Source: RFSX01 sp965248155
GTDB lineage: Bacteria; Bacteroidota; Bacteroidia; Chitinophagales; Saprospiraceae
Assembly (NCBI GenBank): GCA_965248155.1
Contig: CBDFIO010000001.1
Location: 1,178,001 to 1,242,000 of the forward strand
Length of the DNA stretch: 64,000 bases
Direction of reading: 5' to 3'
The notes under the pieces were generated by a model. That model made no database searches and had not been told where the DNA came from. It worked only from the letters and a program-made list of their open reading frames with translations. The translations under genes and the position numbers were made by a program. Shown piece by piece: positions 1-8,041 of this stretch. How positions within the stretch are numbered: position 1 is the stretch's first letter; each line of letters begins with the position of its first letter.

Positions 1-1209
1 AATTATTATTACCCTACTTCTGTTCTTGTTACAGGATGGGATATAATATTTCTTTGGGTGGCCAGAATGATCATGGCTGGATACGAATGGAAAGGAAGTA
101 TCCCGTTTAAAGATGTTTACTTTACCGGAATGGTGAGAGATCAAAAAAGACGAAAAATGAGCAAGTCTTTAGGCAACTCTCCAGACGCACTGAAATTGAT
201 AGAAGAATATGGAGCTGACGGAGTGAGGTATGGAATGTTGTCCTGTTCACCTGCTGGAGGAGATCTTTTATTTGATGAAAAATTAGTAGAAAACGGAAGG
301 AACTTTTCAAATAAGATATGGAACGCCACCAGGCTCATCAAAGGGTGGGAGATAGATAACACGCTTTCTACTCCTCAAAAAAATATTTTAGCTGGCGCAT
401 GGATCAATTCCAGACTCAATGAGACGACAGCTTCATTGTTAGCCTCCTTTGAAGCTTATAGAATATCTGAAGCATTAATGACCATGTATACATTCGTATG
501 GAATGATGTATTCAGTTGGTATCTAGAACTGATTAAACCGGAATATGGTAAACCCATAGATCAGGATAGCTATAAGTTCTGTATAGATCTTTTAGAAAAA
601 TGCTGCACCTTATTACATCCCTTTATGCCTTTTATTACCGAAGAAGTATGGCATATATTGAGAGAAAGACCGAATGGAGAAGATTGTATTTCAAGCCAAT
701 TTCCTGAAGTAGGAAGTATTGATAAGTCATTGATTGAAGACTTTGATTTATTGAAGGATATTATTACTAATATCAGGGATATTAAGAATAAAAATAAACT
801 CAAACCTAAAGATCAGATAGATTTGAATTATGTGAAGAATGGTGAGATTGAATCATGCTTTAATAGAACAGGATCGAAAGAGACTATTCAATATTTAGCA
901 TTCGTTAACGATATTGAATCTGTTAATGAAGATGATAACACTGAAGGAGTTGCTTTTATTTGTGGTAAAACAAAATTATTTGCAGGCATTAATCAAGAAA
1001 TTGATCTCGAGGCTGAAATTTCTAAATTAAATGACGAGTTAACTTATCAACAAGGATTTGTAACAAGTATCGAGAAAAAATTATCGAACGAACGATTTGT
1101 TAATAATGCTCCGGAGGCAGTTGTTGAGAAAGAAAGAAAGAAATTAGCAGATGGACAGGCAAGGATTGTAGCCATAGAACAACAACTAAAACAACTTAAT
1201 ACAAACTAA
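1..1209 (+). CDS. valS: Valyl-tRNA synthetase, C-terminal part (5' end outside window)
   Basis: Charges tRNA-Val with valine in the cytoplasm. The frame is open from base 1 and its first residues (YYPTSVLVTGWDIIFLW) are the conserved class I ValS segment before the second half of the Rossmann fold, so the gene starts upstream of the window. The first ATG in view (58) is internal. The class I signature KMSKS lies at bases 154-168 and is followed by SLGNSPDAL. Next come the helical anticodon-binding domain (about 420-830) and a C-terminal Glu/Lys-rich coiled coil (about 980-1200), which is the tRNA-binding arm typical of ValS and absent from IleS and LeuS. The end is intact, with TAA followed directly by a strong hairpin. 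Family identity is certain; only the N-terminal part is missing. Confidence 0.97.
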   Translation, partial: NYYYPTSVLVTGWDIIFLWVARMIMAGYEWKGSIPFKDVYFTGMVRDQKRRKMSKSLGNSPDALKLIEEYGADGVRYGMLSCSPAGGDLLFDEKLVENGRNFSNKIWNATRLIKGWEIDNTLSTPQKNILAGAWINSRLNETTASLLASFEAYRISEALMTMYTFVWNDVFSWYLELIKPEYGKPIDQDSYKFCIDLLEKCCTLLHPFMPFITEEVWHILRERPNGEDCISSQFPEVGSIDKSLIEDFDLLKDIITNIRDIKNKNKLKPKDQIDLNYVKNGEIESCFNRTGSKETIQYLAFVNDIESVNEDDNTEGVAFICGKTKLFAGINQEIDLEAEISKLNDELTYQQGFVTSIEKKLSNERFVNNAPEAVVEKERKKLADGQARIVAIEQQLKQLNTN

Positions 1210-1212
1210 CAA

Positions 1213-1242
1213 AAAAAGGCCTTCAATATTGAAGGCCTTTTT
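1213..1242. terminator. Bidirectional intrinsic terminator
   Basis: A perfect 30-base palindrome (AAAAAGGCCTTCAAT and its complement) gives a GC-centred hairpin with an A-run on the left and a T-run on the right, so it can work in both directions. It sits 4 bases after the valS stop and 22 bases beyond the stop of the convergent secreted-protein gene, and it serves both. Confidence 0.88.
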
Positions 1243-1264
1243 AATTTTCTATAGTTCGAATTTA

Positions 1265-3736
1265 TTATTTAGTAATAACAATTCTTTTCGAAGTGAATCC
1301 AGCTTCTGTTCTAATATTAACATGATATAGACCAGTAGTAAGATCGCTTACATCTAATTGTAATTTATCTTTTACAATATTGTCATAGCTATAATTTTGA
1401 ATCATTTTGCCTGAAAGGTCAACGATCTCAATTGTTACAGCAGAGCTTTCTTCAAGACTTAATTCAACAAATAATCTGCTTGATGCAGGATTTGGATAAA
1501 CTGTAATTTCCTGTGTTTCATTTAAGTCTTCAGTTCCTAATCCATCAAGTGGTTGAACGGTGTACTCAATGTATAATTCATTAATACCCCAAGTTCCTCC
1601 AGTGAAAGATACATTATCGATTTCATTAAAATTTCCGTTTGGTGTAGCAACCATATCGGCACCAGCTAATCTATTGCTTCCTAATGAATCAAGAGCAAGA
1701 TTTGTTGCACTGACATTCCAGTTTCTTTCAACAGTAAATTGTGAATCTGCATCAAATCCTAGAAGTGAAATTTGTTGTGCATTATTGGAATTTGTAGCAA
1801 GAACCATTACATATAACTGATCATCACGAAGTTCAATTGGAACTGGATCTCCATTGCCATCAAGTAACGCTTCACCAGTTGCTAAGTTAGCAGCTGCCAT
1901 TTCTACATCAATAATTCTTTGGCTACCGAAAGCAGGATTGATGATTTGACCACCACCAACTTTTGCACCTACTAATAATGTATTATCAGCATTGATACTA
2001 AAATTACCGGAAGTATTATCGTCTGTTCTCAACCATGCATACAACCAAACATTTACAGTTCCATTACGATTAGGATCATCTTCAACTCCAAATCTAACAT
2101 TACTCAGTGTATGATCTGCTCCATTAGGAATGTAAAATATATGCGCTGCAGCATAATTTAAAGTATACGCTGCAGAACTTATATCTTGCCAAGTCGAACC
2201 AGCTGTCATAGATCTGAATACCGGTGGATTAACGAATGCATCTTCAGGTGGTAAAGGAGAAATAGTATTGTCGGTTACCTCAAAGAAAAACGGAATAGTG
2301 TCATTAGACCCGTTTACATCACTATCAGCTTTTGCAATATATCGGCCATTATAAAAGCCAATTTCGTCTGGAGTATAAGTATCAGGGAATACTCTGTTTT
2401 CAAAACTGGTCCATGATGGAACGTCTGGATAGTCATTCGACGCTGAAAAGACCATCGCACCTGATGGACCAAATACTTCAACATCAACACTTGGAGCTAC
2501 AGCATTTTGATTACCCGCATTAAATACATCAATTAAGAAAGGCATAGGAGCCGTTTGTGATAATGCTGTACGATAGGTAGCTGCACTTGCAAAGAAATTG
2601 TAATTTGCTTGCATATCAGCTGACCCCTCATTGATTACTCTTACATCATCAATCGCCCAATAATAATAACCTATGTTACCGGTTCCACCTTGATTTTTAT
2701 AAAATTTTAATCTTAAGCTTTCAGCACCTTCATATCCTGGTAAAGCTACTCTGAATGTATTAATATCAGTTGCATTAGTTGGAGTTAACTGATTAATTGG
2801 AAACGTATCAGGATAAGTAACTCCTCCATCTTTACTAGCTAATAAAAATGTTCTTGAAAAGAAGGTGAAATATACTTGATCAAATTCTACATATAATCCT
2901 TCAATTGTATGACCGGTGAGATCAATAACAGGAGAAACAATTCCTCCGTTACACGGATCACATGTACCTGTACCGTCAATAACACCTAAATCCCAAGAAT
3001 TTAAATGCATGAATCCATTACAAGCGGTTGCAGATGTATTTATTCTACCGAAAAATGAAAAATCGGCAACCCATTCCCATCCTTCGTCATCGGCATCTTC
3101 ATTCTCGGTGGTCCACTCATTAGGGCCATCTTCAAAATCACCTTGACCTCTTTCATTTCCCCAAATAACTTCTGGACCATAATCAGGAACAGCACATGGA
3201 GGTTCAACATAGCCAAACGTTGCATTAACAGCTCCATTAGCTAATGCCATTTTTATGATTTCACAGTTATTATAACTCGTTCCAACAGTTAGAATAGTGG
3301 TCGAGTTACCTTCACCGTTTGGTCCGGCACCAGGTACAATACCTGTATCTGGATTTGCAATGTCATTATTACATATTAGAACAACAGTTGCTCCCGCAGC
3401 TTCTCCATTGTCAGATTTTTCACCAAAAAAACAATCACCTCTATCAACTACAGCAACTTGGCCATTAACATCTGATACAAATGATTGACATCCATCATTC
3501 TCAGTCCCTGCTTCTCCATCGCCGTTACTATCACTAGTATCGCCGTCATTAACAAAAACGAGATCTCCTGTTATGGCATTTCCAGACTGATCACCATAAT
3601 TGGCAACAAAAACAGTGTACTCTCCAGCAATGCTTGCTGGTGAATTTACGGTCATTGTGTTAGCACCTTGTGAAAATAGGCTGCTATTTAACAATAAGAC
3701 CATTACTAGACTACTAAGTGTAAATTTCAAATTCAT
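1265..3736 (-). CDS. Secreted PA-domain protein with T9SS sorting domain
   Basis: An 823-residue exported protein of unknown activity. A signal peptide (about residues 1-22, ending SLFSQG) is followed by a protease-associated (PA) domain at about 60-175, recognised by VAVVDRGDCFFGEKSDN and GATVVLICNND. The middle (about 190-370) resembles a jelly-roll or MAM-like domain (VDLTGHTIEGLYVEFDQVYF, WAIDDVRV). A further beta-rich region follows. The last ~80 residues are a type IX sorting domain (VYPNPASSRLFVEL, VDLSGKMI, GLYHVNI, ending KRIVITK). PA domains usually sit in secreted peptidases or adhesins, but I see no peptidase motif here, so adhesion or scaffolding is as likely. The protein is rich in Asp and Asn, as expected for a calcium-binding surface protein. 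It is convergent with valS. Location outside the cell is well supported; function is not. Confidence 0.85.
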   Translation of the reverse strand: MNLKFTLSSLVMVLLLNSSLFSQGANTMTVNSPASIAGEYTVFVANYGDQSGNAITGDLVFVNDGDTSDSNGDGEAGTENDGCQSFVSDVNGQVAVVDRGDCFFGEKSDNGEAAGATVVLICNNDIANPDTGIVPGAGPNGEGNSTTILTVGTSYNNCEIIKMALANGAVNATFGYVEPPCAVPDYGPEVIWGNERGQGDFEDGPNEWTTENEDADDEGWEWVADFSFFGRINTSATACNGFMHLNSWDLGVIDGTGTCDPCNGGIVSPVIDLTGHTIEGLYVEFDQVYFTFFSRTFLLASKDGGVTYPDTFPINQLTPTNATDINTFRVALPGYEGAESLRLKFYKNQGGTGNIGYYYWAIDDVRVINEGSADMQANYNFFASAATYRTALSQTAPMPFLIDVFNAGNQNAVAPSVDVEVFGPSGAMVFSASNDYPDVPSWTSFENRVFPDTYTPDEIGFYNGRYIAKADSDVNGSNDTIPFFFEVTDNTISPLPPEDAFVNPPVFRSMTAGSTWQDISSAAYTLNYAAAHIFYIPNGADHTLSNVRFGVEDDPNRNGTVNVWLYAWLRTDDNTSGNFSINADNTLLVGAKVGGGQIINPAFGSQRIIDVEMAAANLATGEALLDGNGDPVPIELRDDQLYVMVLATNSNNAQQISLLGFDADSQFTVERNWNVSATNLALDSLGSNRLAGADMVATPNGNFNEIDNVSFTGGTWGINELYIEYTVQPLDGLGTEDLNETQEITVYPNPASSRLFVELSLEESSAVTIEIVDLSGKMIQNYSYDNIVKDKLQLDVSDLTTGLYHVNIRTEAGFTSKRIVITK

Positions 3737-3824
3737 ACGCTTATTTTAATTTAGATTTTAGATTTAATATGTTTTTGAGATAAGATTCGAATACTTTGAG
3801 ATTAAGATTCTTATTTCGTGGTAC

Positions 3825-3832
3825 CAAAAATA
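3825..3832 (-). promoter_or_regulatory. Candidate -7 box for the PA-domain gene
   Basis: On the minus strand this reads TATTTTTG, a full match to the Bacteroidota -7 consensus TAnnTTTG. It lies 89 bases before the start codon of the PA-domain gene. No clear TTG -33 element is seen 19 bases further upstream, so support is only partial. The rest of the 160-base gap 3737-3896 shows no other feature. Confidence 0.33.
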
Positions 3833-3896
3833 ATAAAACTATGTGTCCTCTAATGTCTTTTAGGAGAAATAAAAGAAGCTAATTATCAGATTTATT

Positions 3897-4844
3897 TCAT
3901 TGCAAAAAGGCCCTTATTTCATCAATTCTTATTTGACTTACACCTGGTTTTCCGCATACGATAGCACCGGATCTATTCGCTATTTCGGCAATTTTATGGA
4001 TACTTAGATTTCTTAAGGTCCCAAAAGTAAGTATTGAAAGGACTGTGTCACCAGCACCCGATACATCAGCAGTATCAACCGGAATTCCTTTAATTATACC
4101 TGTTTCATCACGAAATTTCCAAAAAATTCCCTTTTCCGCCAAGGTGACAATTGTTATTGAATCCTGGGAAAGCTGTAATTCTTCAATAGCGTTCCGAATG
4201 CTATTGGCTTCAGCTTCAATTGTTCGCCCAAGTGCAAATGATAACTCTTTTAGATTTGGTTTGAAGATCGTGCATTTAGATAATTCTAAAAAATGATTAT
4301 GCTTGGGATCAACAATTAATGGAATGTTTAATCGCTTGGATATTTCTTGGATCGTAACAATTAAAGATTCAGTAATTAGGCCTTTGTTATAATCTTGAAT
4401 GAGAATCGCATGAATGTTGTCCTGTTCAATTAATTGATTTATTTTTTTTGTCAGACTTTCAATTTGTTCCTCATTTAAATCTTTTGTCTCTTCCTCGTCA
4501 AATCGAAGAAATTGATTAAATGAATCATCTACGATTCTGGTCTTTAATGTGGTAGTCCTGTTCTCAATAATTTCAAAATAGCTTTCGATTCCATGAAAAG
4601 TACAAAGTTCCTGAAGAATTGATCCTTTATAATCAGCTCCACAAGAAGCGATTAATATTGGCTGCAGGTCGAGACCTATCAAATTGACGCATACATTTGC
4701 AGCTCCACCCAATCGGTCTTCAGTATTAGTACGCTTTAGAAGAGGTACATCTGCTTCTGGGGATACACCGATTTCTTTACCTATGATGTATCTATCGATC
4801 ATGGCATCACCAATAACAAGTATTTTATTTTTTTGGATTTCCAC
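3897..4844 (-). CDS. hldE (kinase domain) / rfaE1: D-glycero-beta-D-manno-heptose-7-phosphate kinase (PfkB family)
   Basis: Likely phosphorylates heptose 7-phosphate at O-1 in the ADP-heptose pathway for the LPS inner core. The N-terminus KILVIGDAMIDRYIIGK and the following PEADVPLL and GGAANV are typical of HldE/RfaE. The second PfkB signature, with the catalytic Asp, is DTADVSGAGDTV near the C-terminus. At 315 residues it has the kinase domain only; the nucleotidyltransferase half of enterobacterial HldE is absent. The start overlaps the end of the Kdo transferase gene by 20 bases, so the two are translationally linked, which fits a shared LPS-core role. A different PfkB sugar kinase is possible but less likely given this neighbour. 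Confidence 0.88.
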   Translation of the reverse strand: MEIQKNKILVIGDAMIDRYIIGKEIGVSPEADVPLLKRTNTEDRLGGAANVCVNLIGLDLQPILIASCGADYKGSILQELCTFHGIESYFEIIENRTTTLKTRIVDDSFNQFLRFDEEETKDLNEEQIESLTKKINQLIEQDNIHAILIQDYNKGLITESLIVTIQEISKRLNIPLIVDPKHNHFLELSKCTIFKPNLKELSFALGRTIEAEANSIRNAIEELQLSQDSITIVTLAEKGIFWKFRDETGIIKGIPVDTADVSGAGDTVLSILTFGTLRNLSIHKIAEIANRSGAIVCGKPGVSQIRIDEIRAFLQ

Positions 4845-6060
4845 TATTTAATTGCTTAATATCATTGAATAGAATGTCCAATTTAGCCTTATTTTTTCGT
4901 ACAAATTCTGATGCCTTTTCAGCTACAACATATTTAGATTGCAATAATTTATTTTCAATCGTATTCTGAAGATCTGATTTATTTTTAATTATAAATAAAA
5001 GTCCTTCTTTTTTCAATTTTTGTGCCATCGGAAATTTGTGAATATGCGGTCCACAGATCGTTACAACACCAAATACTACAGGTTCCAGGACGTTATGGGG
5101 ACCTTTGTCAAAACCGCCACCGACATAGGCAATATCTGCATTCTTGTATAAATATTTTAAATCTCCAATCGTATCCACCAGCACTATTTGATTAGTTGTT
5201 ATGCCTTGAATTTGGGATAACAAGTCATATCTCGGTTTTAATTTATTGCGATATAAGTTTAATGTATTTTGGTTTATATCATGGGGGGCAATAATGAAAT
5301 TATAATCTGAATTCTTCATGATAATTGAGCATACCATATCAACTTCATCATTCAAAATGCTTCCAAAAACAATTAAAGGAAGCTTCGATTTTTCCCATGG
5401 AAGTTCACGACCATTATTTGTATTCTTTAATACTTGATTAATTCGGGTATCTCCAAATTCAACAACATTTTGTAGTCCCTTTTCTTTTAAAATCTGCTCA
5501 GACGATTCATTGTGGGCATATAATTTATAGCTGGCTGATACTAAATCAAATAAGGGTCTGAAAATCGGATTAAGTAAATAATGGTTTCTATTCAGGTGAA
5601 TAGAAGAAAAAAGATAGGGAATAGATTTGGTTTGTAAGGCGCGTAAAAAATTAAACCAAAATTCATATTTGATAAATATCACAACAAAAGGATTAATCAA
5701 ATCCAAGTAGACCTTTTGCTTTTTATAAATGTCAGTATCGAGATAAATTTTTAAAAATCTATCCTTCTTAAGTTCAATATTTTCAAATCCGGATGGAGAA
5801 AAAAAACTTATCACAAATTTATACGCGCTATTTTGTTCAGATAAGCCTCTTATTATAGGTTTTGACATCTCATACTCTCCCAATGATGCTGCATGAATCC
5901 AAATAATAGGATTGTTTTCCCAAGCTGCTATCAAAGGTTTAATCCGACTGATTTGATCCCGTCTTCCTTCTCTCCACTTATAAACTCTCTTATTTATAAA
6001 AGAAGTGAGCAAAACAAAAAAACTGAATACTCTTATGAGGATAGAATATATCGATAACAT
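4825..6060 (-). CDS. waaA: 3-deoxy-D-manno-octulosonic acid (Kdo) transferase
   Basis: Transfers Kdo from CMP-Kdo to lipid A precursor on the inner face of the cytoplasmic membrane. About 411 residues, the usual family length. An N-terminal hydrophobic anchor (SIYSILIRVFSFFVLL) is followed by WIHAASLGEYEM, whose Glu is the expected catalytic base, then KYEFWFNFLRAL. The C-terminal GT-B half has FGSILNDEVDM, YVGGGFDKGPHNVLEP and FGVVTICGPH, the nucleotide-sugar binding region. I chose ATG at 6060, two bases after the upstream stop; a TTG at 6066 would overlap that stop. The gene overlaps the heptose kinase downstream. Confidence 0.94.
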   Translation of the reverse strand: MLSIYSILIRVFSFFVLLTSFINKRVYKWREGRRDQISRIKPLIAAWENNPIIWIHAASLGEYEMSKPIIRGLSEQNSAYKFVISFFSPSGFENIELKKDRFLKIYLDTDIYKKQKVYLDLINPFVVIFIKYEFWFNFLRALQTKSIPYLFSSIHLNRNHYLLNPIFRPLFDLVSASYKLYAHNESSEQILKEKGLQNVVEFGDTRINQVLKNTNNGRELPWEKSKLPLIVFGSILNDEVDMVCSIIMKNSDYNFIIAPHDINQNTLNLYRNKLKPRYDLLSQIQGITTNQIVLVDTIGDLKYLYKNADIAYVGGGFDKGPHNVLEPVVFGVVTICGPHIHKFPMAQKLKKEGLLFIIKNKSDLQNTIENKLLQSKYVVAEKASEFVRKNKAKLDILFNDIKQLNSGNPKK

Positions 6061-6062
6061 GA

Positions 6063-6812
6063 TCAATAGAAGATTTCTTCAGCTTCTCGCATATCTTTAA
6101 TTGGTATGTACCATTTAAAATCGATTCCCAATAATACATCGAATCTTGATTTTGTGTCTTTTTCAAAACTATCAAAATTTATTGCCCGTCTATTTTTAGT
6201 AATACCTTCCATGATCTCAAATGAAATAGCATAATTTACATTTTTGTTTTTACCTACATGTGTATATGAAAATTGCTGTTTAAATGCTGGTCCTACAGTA
6301 TTTCTATCATAACCCTTGAGGTACTCACCATCAAGATTGGGAGCATTTCTGGTTTCTACCTGAATCCTGACCTTATGTTGCAAAGCTCCTATACCTAAGG
6401 CTGCGGCAAATCCAGAGCGAAAATTATTTTTATTAGGGATAAGTATTTTTTTGAAACATACACCAAGATAAGTTCCACGTTCTCTTAAAAATACATCTGC
6501 ATATTGTCCATCAAATCCAAGAATGGCAAAGTTGTCAAGCCTTAATGATGATATTACGTCTTCTTTTACATTGTTTCCGAAAAGAAGATTTCCTTCTATT
6601 CCATAAGAACCATTGAATTTTGACTTGTACCAGTCAAGAGATAATCCAGCATGAAAATTTGTTCCAAATCGATTTGCTAGAGTACCAATAGGAATATTAA
6701 TACCATAAGAAATGCCAATGGCAAAAAAATCTCCCTCTCTGACATCATCTTGTGCATGATTAAGATTTGCAAACGAAAACAATAAAAAGAGTATAAAATA
6801 CTTTCTATTCAT
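6063..6812 (-). CDS. Exported protein, probable outer-membrane beta-barrel
   Basis: A 249-residue protein I cannot name. It has a signal peptide (MNRKYFILFLLFSFANLNHA, then QDD), so it leaves the cytoplasm. The mature part shows alternating beta strands with aromatic girdle residues and Gly turns (FFAIGISYGINIPIG, YGIEGNLLFGN, FAAALGIGAL) and ends near an aromatic residue (IFY), as small outer-membrane barrels do. It is the first gene of the block leading into waaA and the heptose kinase: its TGA stop is two bases before the waaA ATG. Co-transcription suggests an envelope role. Transcription starts in the 106-base divergent gap shared with the aminotransferase gene. Confidence 0.7.
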   Translation of the reverse strand: MNRKYFILFLLFSFANLNHAQDDVREGDFFAIGISYGINIPIGTLANRFGTNFHAGLSLDWYKSKFNGSYGIEGNLLFGNNVKEDVISSLRLDNFAILGFDGQYADVFLRERGTYLGVCFKKILIPNKNNFRSGFAAALGIGALQHKVRIQVETRNAPNLDGEYLKGYDRNTVGPAFKQQFSYTHVGKNKNVNYAISFEIMEGITKNRRAINFDSFEKDTKSRFDVLLGIDFKWYIPIKDMREAEEIFY

Positions 6813-6918
6813 GAAGCAAAATTAAACAATTGACTCATTAAGGAAATGATATTATTATTAATAAGATCAACTTTGTCTTTAAGGTCACTATTTCAATTAT
6901 AAACTTTATATTTCGAGC

Positions 6919-8040
6919 ATGGAAATAAGAATGGTTGATCTCAGAAATCAGTATGAGAACATCAAAGAAGAAATGGATTCGGCCATCCAAAAAGTATTAG
7001 AGTCTACATCCTTTATAAAAGGACCTTTCGTCAATGAATTTTGTAAAAATCTCTCATCTTATTTAGATTCTAAATATGTCATTCCTTGTGGTAATGGAAC
7101 AGATGCATTGCAATTAGCATTAATGGCTCTTGATCTACAGGCGGGTGATGAAATTATTACCACTCCTTTTACTTTTGTAGCCACTGCAGAAACTATTGTT
7201 TTGCTTGGCTTGAAACCCGTTTTTGTAGACGTTGATGAAAGAACTTTTAATATCGACACAAATAAAATTGAAGAAGCAATAACATCAAAAACAAAATGCA
7301 TCATTCCTGTTCACCTTTTTGGTCAATCATGTGATATGGATGCAATTATGACAATTGCCCGCAGTCATAATCTTAATGTAATTGAAGATACAGCACAATC
7401 TATCGGTGCATATTATAACTATAATGGTATAAAACATATGTGCAGTACGATTGCCAAAATTGGTACTTTTTCATTTTTTCCTTCAAAAAATCTTGGAGCA
7501 TATGGGGATGGGGGAGCAGTATGTACATCAGATCCGATACTCGCTGACAAAATTAATCTATATGCCAATCATGGTTCGTCCAGAAAATACTTCTATGACA
7601 ATATTGGCATTAACAGTAGACTTGACGCCTTGCAAGCAGCAATTCTTGATGTAAAATTGAAGTATTTAGACGACTACAATAAGTCAAGAATAGCAGCAGC
7701 GGATTACTATGATGATCAGTTGAGAAATGTGGAAGGAATAAAAACACCATTTAGGGCTCTAAATAGGAATCATGTATTTCATCAGTATACTTTAACGCTC
7801 TCTTCAAACCGTGATAAAGTTCAATCATTTTTAAAAGAGAAAGGAATCCCGACAGGAATATATTATCCTGCTCCTCTTCATACACAATCTATTTATCAGG
7901 AATATGCAAAAAAAGGCGGATATCCTGTTTCAGAATCACTGTCTAATTCAGTACTTTCGTTACCAATGCATTCTGAGTTAAATGAAAATATGCAAAACTA
8001 TATCGTGGACTCACTCAAACAAGCCTTACTTGAATGTTGA
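6919..8040 (+). CDS. DegT/DnrJ/EryC1/StrS-family PLP-dependent sugar aminotransferase
   Basis: Likely transfers an amino group to a keto-sugar nucleotide used for surface polysaccharide. At 373 residues it has the usual length. Typical features in order: MVDLRNQYENIKEEMD at the N-terminus; GTDALQLAL cofactor loop (about 60-68); PVHLFGQ at 130-136; VIEDTAQSIGA with the PLP-contacting Asp (about 157); and FFPSKNLGAYGDGGA, where K190 is the PLP Schiff-base lysine. C-terminal GIPTGIYYPAPLH is also family-specific. The next gene, a Wza-like export protein, starts one base after this stop, which supports a polysaccharide role. The exact sugar (WecE, PglE or WlbE type) cannot be read from sequence alone. 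Confidence 0.9.
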   Translation: MEIRMVDLRNQYENIKEEMDSAIQKVLESTSFIKGPFVNEFCKNLSSYLDSKYVIPCGNGTDALQLALMALDLQAGDEIITTPFTFVATAETIVLLGLKPVFVDVDERTFNIDTNKIEEAITSKTKCIIPVHLFGQSCDMDAIMTIARSHNLNVIEDTAQSIGAYYNYNGIKHMCSTIAKIGTFSFFPSKNLGAYGDGGAVCTSDPILADKINLYANHGSSRKYFYDNIGINSRLDALQAAILDVKLKYLDDYNKSRIAAADYYDDQLRNVEGIKTPFRALNRNHVFHQYTLTLSSNRDKVQSFLKEKGIPTGIYYPAPLHTQSIYQEYAKKGGYPVSESLSNSVLSLPMHSELNENMQNYIVDSLKQALLEC

Positions 8041-8041
8041 T